In this document: positions 24,313 to 30,928 of the stretch, piece by piece
How the letters are laid out: every line of letters begins with the position of its first letter
Position numbering within the stretch: position 1 is the stretch's first letter
Source: Streptomyces abyssomicinicus
GTDB taxonomy: Bacteria; Actinomycetota; Actinomycetes; Streptomycetales; Streptomycetaceae
Reading direction: 5' to 3'
DNA: 64,000 nucleotides
Assembly (NCBI RefSeq): GCF_008974245.1
Contig: NZ_BBZI01000006.1
Location: 1-64,000 of the forward strand
Program-made: the position numbers and the translations under genes
The notes under the pieces: generated by a model
Told to the model about the DNA's origin: nothing
Database searches by the model: none
The model's input: only the letters and a program-made list of their open reading frames with translations

Positions 24313-25575
24313 TCAGACACGGGCTTCCAGGCGGTGGGCGCAGGCGCTGAGGTGGCGGCGCTCGGGGGCGCTGGTGGTGCGGCGGGCGGCTTCGCGGTAG
24401 GAGGCCGCCGCGGCCTCGTGCTCGCCGAGGAGCTCGAGGAGGTGGGCACGAGTGGCGAGCAGCCGGTGGTGGCGGGCCGTGCGGGGGTCGGTCTCCAGCG
24501 CCGTGACCAGGTCGAGTCCCGCGGCCGGGCCGTGGACCATGGCGACGGCGACCGCGCGGTTGAGCGTGACCATCGGGTTCGGCCCGAACCGTTCCAGGAT
24601 CTCGTACAGGGCGAGGATCTGGGGCCAGTCGGTGGCGTCGGTGTCCTCGGCCTCGTCGTGCACGGCCGCGATGGCCGCCTGCAGCTGGTACGGGCCGACC
24701 CTGCCGCGCGGCAGGGTCCGGCTGATCAGGTCGACTCCCTCGGCGATGGCACGGCGGTCCCATCGGCCGCGGTCCTGTTCCGCCAGCGGCACCACCTCGC
24801 CGGAAGGACCGGTGCGGGCGGGGCGGCGCGCGTCGGTGAGCAGCATCAGCGCGAGGAGGCCCGCGGTCTCGGTGTCGTCGGGCATCAGACGGTGCAGCAT
24901 CCGGGTGAGCCGGATGGCCTCGTCGGACAGTTCCGGAGCGGTCAGGCCGGTGTCGTCGGTACCGCCGGTGGTGGTGTACCCCTCGTTGAAGACCAGGTAG
25001 AGCACGTGCCGCACTTCGGCGAGCCGCTCGGTGAGTTCGGCGCCCTCGGGCACGGCCAGGGGTGTGCCGGACGCCTTGACGGTCTGCTTGGCGCGGCTGA
25101 CGCGCTGGGCCATGGTCGCCTCGGGCACCAGGAAGGCCGCGGCGATCTGCCGGGTCGTCAGGCCACCGACCGCGCGCAGCGTAAGGGCGATCCGGCTGGC
25201 CTGCGACAGCGCGGGATGGCAGCACAGGAACAACAGGGCCAGCGAGTCGTCCCGGTCCGCGTCGGGCACGGTGTCGGCGGCGTGGCCGAGCAGTTCGGCC
25301 TGCGGGGTGGCCAGCGCGAGGGCGTCCTCGCGACGCCGGCGGGCGCTGTCGCCGCGGATCCGGTCGACCAGCCTGCGGGAGGCGACGGTCACCAGCCAGC
25401 CCCGGGGGTTGTCCGGGACCGTGGCCCCGGGCCACTGCAGGACGGCGGCCAGGAGGGCTTCCTGGACCGCGTCCTCGCACTCGTCGAAGAGGCCGTAGCG
25501 GCGTACGAGCGCGCCGAGGACCTGCGGCGCCAGCTCGCGCAGCAGGTCCTCGACGGCAGGACGCCCGGCGGTCAC
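24313..25575 (-). CDS. ECF-type sigma factor of the ECF42 kind, with long C-terminal extension
   Basis: A protein of 420 residues. Sigma region 2 is seen at YGLFDECEDAVQEALLAAVLQWP and NPRGWLVTVASRRLVDRIR, and region 4 at LTTRQIAAAFLVPEATMAQRVSRAKQTVK. A ~220-residue C-terminal extension contains YLVFNEGYTTTGG, ALMLLTDARRPART and repeated helical units (LDLVTALETDPRTARHHRLLATRAHLLELLGEHEAAAASYREA) resembling TPRs. GTG 25575 overlaps the stop of the DGPF-domain gene, the characteristic ECF42 partner. There is no anti-sigma gene beside it, which is usual for this group. Confidence 0.85.
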   Translation of the reverse strand: MTAGRPAVEDLLRELAPQVLGALVRRYGLFDECEDAVQEALLAAVLQWPGATVPDNPRGWLVTVASRRLVDRIRGDSARRRREDALALATPQAELLGHAADTVPDADRDDSLALLFLCCHPALSQASRIALTLRAVGGLTTRQIAAAFLVPEATMAQRVSRAKQTVKASGTPLAVPEGAELTERLAEVRHVLYLVFNEGYTTTGGTDDTGLTAPELSDEAIRLTRMLHRLMPDDTETAGLLALMLLTDARRPARTGPSGEVVPLAEQDRGRWDRRAIAEGVDLISRTLPRGRVGPYQLQAAIAAVHDEAEDTDATDWPQILALYEILERFGPNPMVTLNRAVAVAMVHGPAAGLDLVTALETDPRTARHHRLLATRAHLLELLGEHEAAAASYREAARRTTSAPERRHLSACAHRLEARV

Positions 25576-25934
25576 ACGTCCGCCGCGGACTCGTGCAGCA
25601 CCGGCCACAGCTCGACCGGGTCCACGTCGGCGAACGGCATGTCCGCGGCGATCGCCTGCGCCCGCTCCAGGCTGTCGCAGTCCAGCAGGTAGAAGCTGGC
25701 GATGTACTCCTTGGTCTCGAGGTACGGGCCGTCGGTGACCGCCGGGACCCCGTCCTCACAGCGCACGAGCTGTGCGTTGGCCGCGTCCGCCAGGCCGTAG
25801 GCGCCGAGGAGCTCACCGCTCTCGCGGTACTTCCTGTTGAACGCCTCCTGCCTGGCGATCGCCTCGGGCCATGCCTCGGCCGGGAAGGAGTCCCACTTGG
25901 CCTGGTTGCCGTAGATCATCGCGACGTACTTCAT
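25572..25934 (-). CDS. YciI-like/DGPF-domain protein, ECF42 partner
   Basis: A protein of 120 residues with the family outline MKYVAMIYG...DGPYLETKEYIASFYLLDCDSLERAQAIAADMP...VELWPV. The usual DGPF box reads DGPY here. It is the first gene of a two-gene unit with the sigma factor, the conserved arrangement for ECF42 systems. Its biochemical role is not established. Confidence 0.85.
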   Translation of the reverse strand: MKYVAMIYGNQAKWDSFPAEAWPEAIARQEAFNRKYRESGELLGAYGLADAANAQLVRCEDGVPAVTDGPYLETKEYIASFYLLDCDSLERAQAIAADMPFADVDPVELWPVLHESAADV

Positions 25935-26600
25935 GTCGGGTCCCCTCGCTCCCGCGCGCCCCGTCGGCGCGCTGTCACCCCTCAGTCGGAGCGGGAATCG
26001 GGTCCTCGACATCCGACGACAACTTTCTTCGCCGAATTTTTCTGGTGCCGTCGTCGGCCCGTCCTCGCGCTCAGGAGCGACGCGGATGATCAACCTACAA
26101 CCCGGCTCCCCGGCCCCGTGCTCCTCAGCGGCCGTCGGCCGGCGCGGAGCCGGCCCCGACGGAGGGACGCGCGCCGTCAGGGCGGGTGGATCCGCCCTTC
26201 GCCGCCCACAGGGGATGGCGATGAAGAGCAGTCGCTCGGGGATCCGGAATCACAGCGGTCCGAGACGCCGGATGTCACCGCCGCGGGCGGCCAGAGCCCG
26301 GGACCCGGCATCTGAGCCAGGTCCACCTTTGTCTCCGTGCCCGGTTTGCCCCGGAGCCCAAGCCGCACGATCAATTCCGCCACCGAGAATGCTGATGCAC
26401 CTTCCTACACATCATCGGCGGTATCGGGGGCCCGCAGCGGGCGCAGGCCGCCAGGCAGGTCGGGCAACGATCTGACACGGATGTTCCTCGACCCCCGACG
26501 CCGCACGGCCGGTCGTCTCCCTACTGGCCTCCGCTCCCTGAGCACCGGACAGCATCCACGTCCGGGCCGCGTTGTCGGCGGTCGCCGGGAGACTGGACGG
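25935..26600. other. Intergenic region, no supported gene
   Basis: About 670 bases. The first part is the upstream region of the minus-strand DGPF gene, with a relatively A+T-rich patch at 26018-26045 (AACTTTCTTCGCCGAATTTTTC) between CCGACGAC and GTCGTCGG arms, the likely promoter area. The rest shows only short unsupported frames, such as a 68-codon frame at 26177-26383. Confidence 0.5.
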
Positions 26601-26876
26601 ATGGACCGTGACGACGAACGGGAGTCGCTGCGCCGCCGGGTCTACGGCGCCGACCACGAACACCCGGACCCGCGGCCGGACCGCCGCTACGCCGAGCTCG
26701 TCGGCGGCCCGCTGGACGGGCTGCTGCTCGACATCACCGGCTGGACGCGGGGCGAGGCCGCCACCGGGGTCGTCCTCCCCACCGAGCTGGGCCGGTTCGG
26801 CCCCGGCGGCAGGGCGATGTACGACCCGCGCCCCGGCAACCCGGCCCGGTGGGACTGGACCGGTGACACTCCGTGA
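26601..26876 (+). CDS. Hypothetical protein, 91 residues
   Basis: A small acidic protein (MDRDDERESLRRRVYG...) with a central YAELVGGPLDGLLLDITGWTRGE and a C-terminal MYDPRPGNPARWDWTGDTP. The GGPLDG phrase and aromatic tail resemble small Streptomyces hypothetical proteins, with no known function. A GGGAGA precedes the ATG by about 10 bases. A longer in-frame upstream extension (from 26337) has no supporting codon or start signal. Confidence 0.6.
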   Translation: MDRDDERESLRRRVYGADHEHPDPRPDRRYAELVGGPLDGLLLDITGWTRGEAATGVVLPTELGRFGPGGRAMYDPRPGNPARWDWTGDTP

Positions 26877-26951
26877 CGCCTCCGGCCGGCCCGCGACCGG
26901 TGCCGACCGCCTTCGGGGAACCTCCCTCGCGCCGCTTCGCGCCGACAGCGG

Positions 26952-27614
26952 CTACCGGCCCAGTTCCGGGTAGTACCCCAGCTGGTAGGACGTCAGCTGG
27001 GACACCGCCAGCTGCCCCTCGCCCCGGCAGATGGGGCAGACACGCCGCGTGGCGCACTGGGGGCACCGGCGGCGCCCGCTCGGCTCGTCGGGCACCCATC
27101 CGCGTCCACCGCAGCAGTCGCAGGCGCCGAGGCCGTCGCACTCGTAGCACAGCACGTAGCCGGGCGAGAGCGTCCCCGGCGTGCGCACCGGCTCCGGCCA
27201 CCGGTGGTCCTCCGGCTCGCGCAGCGCCCGGGCGGCGGTCTGCCCCCGGTACAGCACGGTCGGGTGCTCGCCCGTGGTGACCTCGATGAGGGTGCCGTCG
27301 CGGTGTGCGGTGAGGACGCACGTGCCGTCGCTCTCCTGCCACGGCCCGCTGACGTCCCAGCCGGCCCGGCCGAGAAGGTCGGCGGACCGCGAGGCGGCGT
27401 CGGCGGCGCCGACCCCATCGCGGCGTTCCCCGCGGAAGACGGCCGAGTAGCTGTAGCGCAGGGGATCGTGCCAGTCGACGACCTTCGGCTCGTCGAGGAG
27501 GAGCAGGCCCAGGTCGGCGCCGGGCGTCAGGTCGTCGATCAGCTCGACGAGCTGCGCACGCAGGGCCCGGCCGAGCCGGTCCAACCCGGCCCGAGCACCG
27601 GGTACTTCTCCCAC
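26952..27614 (-). CDS. Hypothetical protein with DnaJ-like Cys-rich zinc motif
   Basis: A protein of 220 residues. The N-terminal ~130 residues are unrecognised. The C-terminal part has four Cys pairs: CYEC, CDCC, CPQC and CPIC, with intervening GxG turns (CDGLGACDCCGGRGW, CPICRGEG). This matches the CxxCxGxG pattern of DnaJ-type zinc domains. There is no J-domain, so it is not a co-chaperone of the usual kind; a zinc-binding nucleic-acid or protein interaction is possible. It ends in LTSYQLGYYPELGR. Confidence 0.65.
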   Translation of the reverse strand: MGEVPGARAGLDRLGRALRAQLVELIDDLTPGADLGLLLLDEPKVVDWHDPLRYSYSAVFRGERRDGVGAADAASRSADLLGRAGWDVSGPWQESDGTCVLTAHRDGTLIEVTTGEHPTVLYRGQTAARALREPEDHRWPEPVRTPGTLSPGYVLCYECDGLGACDCCGGRGWVPDEPSGRRRCPQCATRRVCPICRGEGQLAVSQLTSYQLGYYPELGR

Positions 27615-27730
27615 CGGAACCCCCTCCTCCCGCCTGGTCTCCGCATCCTAGGCGCGGGGAAACGGCGGGAGAACAGGCACCGCGGCTGCCCGTGGCCCGA
27701 CGAGGGACCGGGCCGTGGGACCGGCGGAAT

Positions 27731-27745
27731 TATCACGCCGTGATA
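27731..27745. repeat. Centromere-like palindrome, copy 6, distant
   Basis: TATCACGCCGTGATA, extended to TTATCACG...CGTGATAA (27730-27746). It lies 15.6 kb from copy 5 in the intergenic region after the Cys-rich protein gene, so the ParB-type sites span most of the putative plasmid backbone. Confidence 0.75.
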
Positions 27746-27949
27746 ACCGGGCGGCACCACGCGCGAAAATCGGCCGTCCTCAGGAAGGAGCCGCCGGACG
27801 GGGCTCGCACATGTCCGCGATGGCCTGGTGACCACGGGCCGGGGGAGCCGCTGACCGGCGGCATTCCGGCCACCGGGGGCCGGACGCGGGGCGGGCACGC
27901 CCGCAGCGGCCGAGGCGGTGCTGTAAAGTTTGCAGCGAAACCAAGACAC

Positions 27950-27982
27950 ATCGGAGCCCCGCCTTCTCGGCGGGGCTCCGAT
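27950..27982 (-). terminator. Strong stem-loop, candidate terminator for the winged-helix operon
   Basis: ATCGGAGCCCCGCC (27950-27963) pairs perfectly with GGCGGGGCTCCGAT (27969-27982) around TTCTC. It lies about 30 bases beyond the minus-strand stop at 28012. The 12-base CGAAACCAAGAC next to it (27936-27947) is repeated upstream of the operon (29159-29170). Confidence 0.65.
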
Positions 27983-28011
27983 GGTTTCCGGGGTCCTTCG
28001 GCCGTGGACCG

Positions 28012-28539
28012 TCAGGACGGCTGCCGCCGGGGGCGCCGCCTGGCGGTGGTGATGCTGACGACGTCGGCCTCGGCGACGGTCCGCTCCCGGCGGGTGTCCG
28101 GAGCCGACGACGCCTTCGCCCGGCCCTTGTTGCGGCGCTGACGGGCGATGGATGCCTCGGCGACGGCGCGGTCGTAGCGGTCCTGGAAGTGGTCGACGTC
28201 GAGACGGTCCTCGGGGTCCAGGTCGCGGATGGCCTCGAGGTGCTCCTCGAAGGTGCGGCCGCCGGCCAGCATGGGGTTGAGCCGGTAGGTGCCGCGGGCC
28301 TCGCGGAACACCATGCGGGCGTGGATGAGCGACTGCAGGCCGCGCCCGGCCATGGAGCGGTGCACGCCGAGCTGGGCCGCCAGTGCCTCCTCGGTCACCA
28401 GGCACAGCCCTCCGTTCTGCTGCGTGCCCAGCAGTTCGAAGAGAACCCGGTAGGCGATGCCTGGCATGGCGGGCATGTACGCGAAGACGTTGAACGTGCC
28501 GACGGACAGCTCCTGCTGAATCGGCGCAGGCAGCGGCAT
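28012..28539 (-). CDS. Winged-helix DNA-binding protein, second of a paralogous pair
   Basis: A protein of 175 residues from ATG 28539, preceded by GAGGAGG inside the end of the upstream gene. A winged-helix segment spans about 20-85 (AYRVLFELLGTQQNGGLCLVTEEALAAQLGVHRSMAGRGLQSLIHARMVF), followed by GTYRLNPMLAGG. The basic C-terminus (ARQRRNKGRAKASS, TTARRRPRRQPS) probably binds nucleic acid. It shares the helix pattern and the 'YRLNP' versus 'YQLQP' wing with its upstream neighbour. Similar proteins occur on actinobacterial plasmids as copy-control, replication or repressor factors; which applies is unknown. Confidence 0.7.
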   Translation of the reverse strand: MPLPAPIQQELSVGTFNVFAYMPAMPGIAYRVLFELLGTQQNGGLCLVTEEALAAQLGVHRSMAGRGLQSLIHARMVFREARGTYRLNPMLAGGRTFEEHLEAIRDLDPEDRLDVDHFQDRYDRAVAEASIARQRRNKGRAKASSAPDTRRERTVAEADVVSITTARRRPRRQPS

Positions 28540-28541
28540 GG

Positions 28542-29144
28542 TCAGGCCTCCTCGGGTTTCTCCGGCAGCCGTGCGCCGGGCAGCCCCAGCGCACGGAACT
28601 CGTCCGGAACGTTCGGATCCAGCGCGAGGTCGCTCAGCAGGCTGAGCTGCTCGACGGGGACGGTGACCCTGCGACCCGAGCCCCTGCCGGGCTTGGGAAC
28701 GGCTCGGTAGCCGCCGCGCAGGGTGACGGCGGGCTGGAGCTGATAGTGACCCCGCCTGGGCGAGAACACCAGGCCCAGGTTCTCCAGCTTGTGGATGCTG
28801 CGCGACACCTGAGGCCGGGTGAGCTGCAGGGCGTCGGCGATTTCCCGCTGCTTGAGGCACACGGCGCCGCCCACGTCCTGGCTGCCCATCAGCCAGAGCA
28901 GGACACGCAACGAGGTGTTGTCGTCGCGGAAGTACTGAGCCATCCAGCACAGGAACTCCAGCGAGTCCTGAGCGAAGTACCCGCCGATGAAGTTGCCCGC
29001 GCTGACCGGAGGACGGACCTCGGCCGAGTGCCCGGCCGGCAGGCGGACGAGATTGTCCCTGGGTCTGGGGGCGAGGTTGTAGGGGCTTTCGGGCGCGGGT
29101 GACGAGCGGGGTGACCGGTGGTCGTCCCGCTGCGGCTGGGCCAT
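28542..29144 (-). CDS. Winged-helix DNA-binding protein, first of a paralogous pair
   Basis: A protein of 200 residues with a strong AGGAGGG ribosome site before ATG 29144. The winged helix lies at about 70-135 (LRVLLWLMGSQDVGG...LKQREIADALQLTRPQVSRSIHKLENLGLVFSPRRGHYQLQP). The N-terminal 50 residues are Pro/Arg-rich and probably disordered. Upstream, three near-identical 24-bp palindromes and a GATAGGT...ACCTATC dyad are likely binding sites, for this protein or its partner. RepL-like replication initiators have a comparable wHTH, so a second replication or copy-control module is possible. Confidence 0.7.
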   Translation of the reverse strand: MAQPQRDDHRSPRSSPAPESPYNLAPRPRDNLVRLPAGHSAEVRPPVSAGNFIGGYFAQDSLEFLCWMAQYFRDDNTSLRVLLWLMGSQDVGGAVCLKQREIADALQLTRPQVSRSIHKLENLGLVFSPRRGHYQLQPAVTLRGGYRAVPKPGRGSGRRVTVPVEQLSLLSDLALDPNVPDEFRALGLPGARLPEKPEEA

Positions 29145-29194
29145 GAGCCCTCCTTTGTCGAAACCAAGACCCGCTCACCCTAGTCAGTTGCGCA

Positions 29195-29220
29195 GATAGG
29201 TAGCAACGATGCGACCTATC
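29195..29220. promoter_or_regulatory. GATAGGT/ACCTATC dyad upstream of the winged-helix genes
   Basis: GATAGGT (29195-29201) and ACCTATC (29214-29220) are separated by 12 bases. The dyad lies about 50-75 bases upstream of ATG 29144, within the probable promoter. Confidence 0.5.
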
Positions 29221-29236
29221 GGCGCGTTCGCGCCGC

Positions 29237-29359
29237 GAAGTTACCTCATGAGGTAACTTCCGGTGGTCGCACTATTGCGCACATAAGTCGCAATGGAAGG
29301 GCCGAAGTTACCTCATGAGGCAATCTCAGGGTGCCGAAGTTGCCTCATGAGGTAACTTC
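29237..29359. repeat. Three 24-bp palindromes, operator or iteron cluster
   Basis: Copy 1 (29237-29260) is a perfect palindrome, GAAGTTACCTCA followed by its inverted repeat. Copy 2 (29304-29327) and copy 3 (29336-29359) keep CCTCATGAGG with a few changes in the outer arms. Centre-to-centre distances are 67 and 32 bases. TTGCGAC/GTCGCAA-type elements lie between copies 1 and 2 (29267-29294). Confidence 0.75.
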
Positions 29360-30019
29360 TGAGCCATACGCACCTCTCTGACCTGCGGAAACGTAGGCCT
29401 CTTCCTTATTAGAAGGTGCGGGCCGTCAGTGGTTCCCGCGCCGGGGTGCGATGGTGACGCAACGTCAGGAAACAGGGGCGCGGTCCGACCCCTGCGACCT
29501 GTGGAATCAGTGGTTCCGTCCGCGGACGGGCGGCTTCCGCCCCGGCGGGGGAGTTTTTCCTCCTGAAGCGCCCGGCCATTTCTCCAGCGAGGCTCAAGCG
29601 TTCCTCCAGCAGGGTGCGCCCCACACACCCGCTGACGTCTTCTCATGCTGCCGGCGGGGCCAAACCCGGCAGTGACGCCCGGCCCGGCAGCCCGTGTCCC
29701 GGGGGCGGGGCCGGAGGAGCCCCCGGGAGGTTCCGCGCGGCGCGGAGCGCCCAACGGCGCCGCACGGCCGCGCTTCGACGACGGAGGGCCGACCGCCGGC
29801 CCGCACCTGCGCGGCTCGACGACCGGGCGCGGCACCGCCGATCGCGCCGGAGGCGTGATGTCCCCCCGGTGACCTCAGCTGATCCGGCCAGGATGAGGCC
29901 CGCGAGTGGAAGCCGCCTGGAAAGCAATTGGAGAGGGACTGGAGGCCACCGCTCGACCGACACGTTTCGGACTAGCGTGCGACGCGAGTGGTCGACGGTA
30001 TGCGAAGGGGGAGGCCGGC
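29360..30019. other. Intergenic region before SARP-2, no supported gene
   Basis: About 660 bases. It holds a direct repeat TCAGTGGTTCC (29426 and 29508) and the palindrome CGTCCGCGGACG near 29517. Short open frames here (e.g. 29451-29675, 29645-29872) lack start signals and recognisable products. The last ~100 bases should hold the SARP-2 promoter; no ARE-like box was seen. Confidence 0.45.
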
Positions 30020-30841
30020 ATGAAAATTCAGGTTCTGGGCCCGCTCGAGGCCCATGTCAACGGAGCGTCGATCGTGCCGTCCGCGGCCAAGCCACGACAG
30101 ATCCTGTCGTTGCTGACGTTGTACCCAGGCAGAGTGGTGCCGGTACAGAGACTCATGGAGGAGATCTGGGGCAGCCACCCTCCGCAGAGCGCCCTCACCA
30201 CGCTGCAGACGTACATCCTGCAGCTGCGACGCCGTCTGAGCGCCGCCATGGGGTGTGACGCCGGCACCAGCGCCAAGGACGTCCTGGCCACCCGGCACAA
30301 CGGGTACGTGCTGCAGATCCCCTCCGGCTGCGTGGACGTGCACCGCTACGAGGAGCTGACCGCCCAGGGGCTGGCGGCCTTCGAGGCCGGCGACAACGAG
30401 GGGTCCGCCCGGTGCTACCGGCAGGCCCTCGAACTGTGGGACGGCAACGCCCTGGTGGACGTCCGGCTCGGCCCGGTCCTCGAGATCGAGGTGCTGCGGC
30501 TGGAGGAGAGCCGGCTGGTGGCGGTGGAACGGCGGATCGACGCCGACCTGCGGCTGGGCCGGCACAGCGAGCTGATCGCCGAGCTGACCGAGCTGACCGC
30601 GCGCCACCCGCATCACGAGGGGCTCCACTCGCAGGCCATGGTGGCCCTGTACCGGGCGGGGCGGCAGGGTTCCGCCCTGGAGATCTACCGCAGGCTGCGG
30701 ATGCGGCTGATCGAGGAACTCGGGGTGGAACCGTCCCCGCAGCTCCAGCGCCTGCACCAGGCGATGCTCACCGTGGACCCCCAGCTGGACCAGATGGCCG
30801 GACCCCGGCGCACCTCCACGTTCGACCTCTTCGCGGCCTGA
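30020..30841 (+). CDS. SARP-family transcriptional activator (SARP-2)
   Basis: A protein of 273 residues with the same build as SARP-1. The winged helix (about 1-95) has IQVLGPLEAHVNG, AKPRQILSLLTLYPGRVV and LQTYILQLRRRL. The activation domain has YRQALELWDGNALVDVRLGP and LEESRLVAVERRIDADLRLGRHSEL. ATG 30020 follows GGGGGAGG. It opens the right-hand PKS-NRPS block and is the obvious candidate activator for it. Three heptamer repeats with 11-bp period before PKS-2 are a plausible target. Confidence 0.92.
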   Translation: MKIQVLGPLEAHVNGASIVPSAAKPRQILSLLTLYPGRVVPVQRLMEEIWGSHPPQSALTTLQTYILQLRRRLSAAMGCDAGTSAKDVLATRHNGYVLQIPSGCVDVHRYEELTAQGLAAFEAGDNEGSARCYRQALELWDGNALVDVRLGPVLEIEVLRLEESRLVAVERRIDADLRLGRHSELIAELTELTARHPHHEGLHSQAMVALYRAGRQGSALEIYRRLRMRLIEELGVEPSPQLQRLHQAMLTVDPQLDQMAGPRRTSTFDLFAA

Positions 30842-30878
30842 GAACACCGCCGGAACAGGACCGGACCGACGACCACAC

Positions 30879-30922
30879 GAACCGGTGGGGACGAGCCGCG
30901 CAGGCCCCGTCCCCACCGGTTC
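30879..30922. terminator. Bidirectional terminator between SARP-2 and the NRPS gene
   Basis: GAACCGGTGGGGACG (30879-30893) pairs perfectly with CGTCCCCACCGGTTC (30908-30922) around 14 bases. It sits between two convergent stop codons (30841 and 30929). Confidence 0.75.
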
Positions 30923-30928
30923 ACTTCG

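Noticed and set aside
26177..26383. 68-codon minus-strand frame
   Set aside because: No ribosome site, no recognisable domain, and irregular composition compared with neighbouring genes.
29614..30258. 214-codon + strand frame overlapping the SARP-2 start
   Set aside because: It overlaps the clearly coding SARP-2 in another frame and has no start signal or domain.
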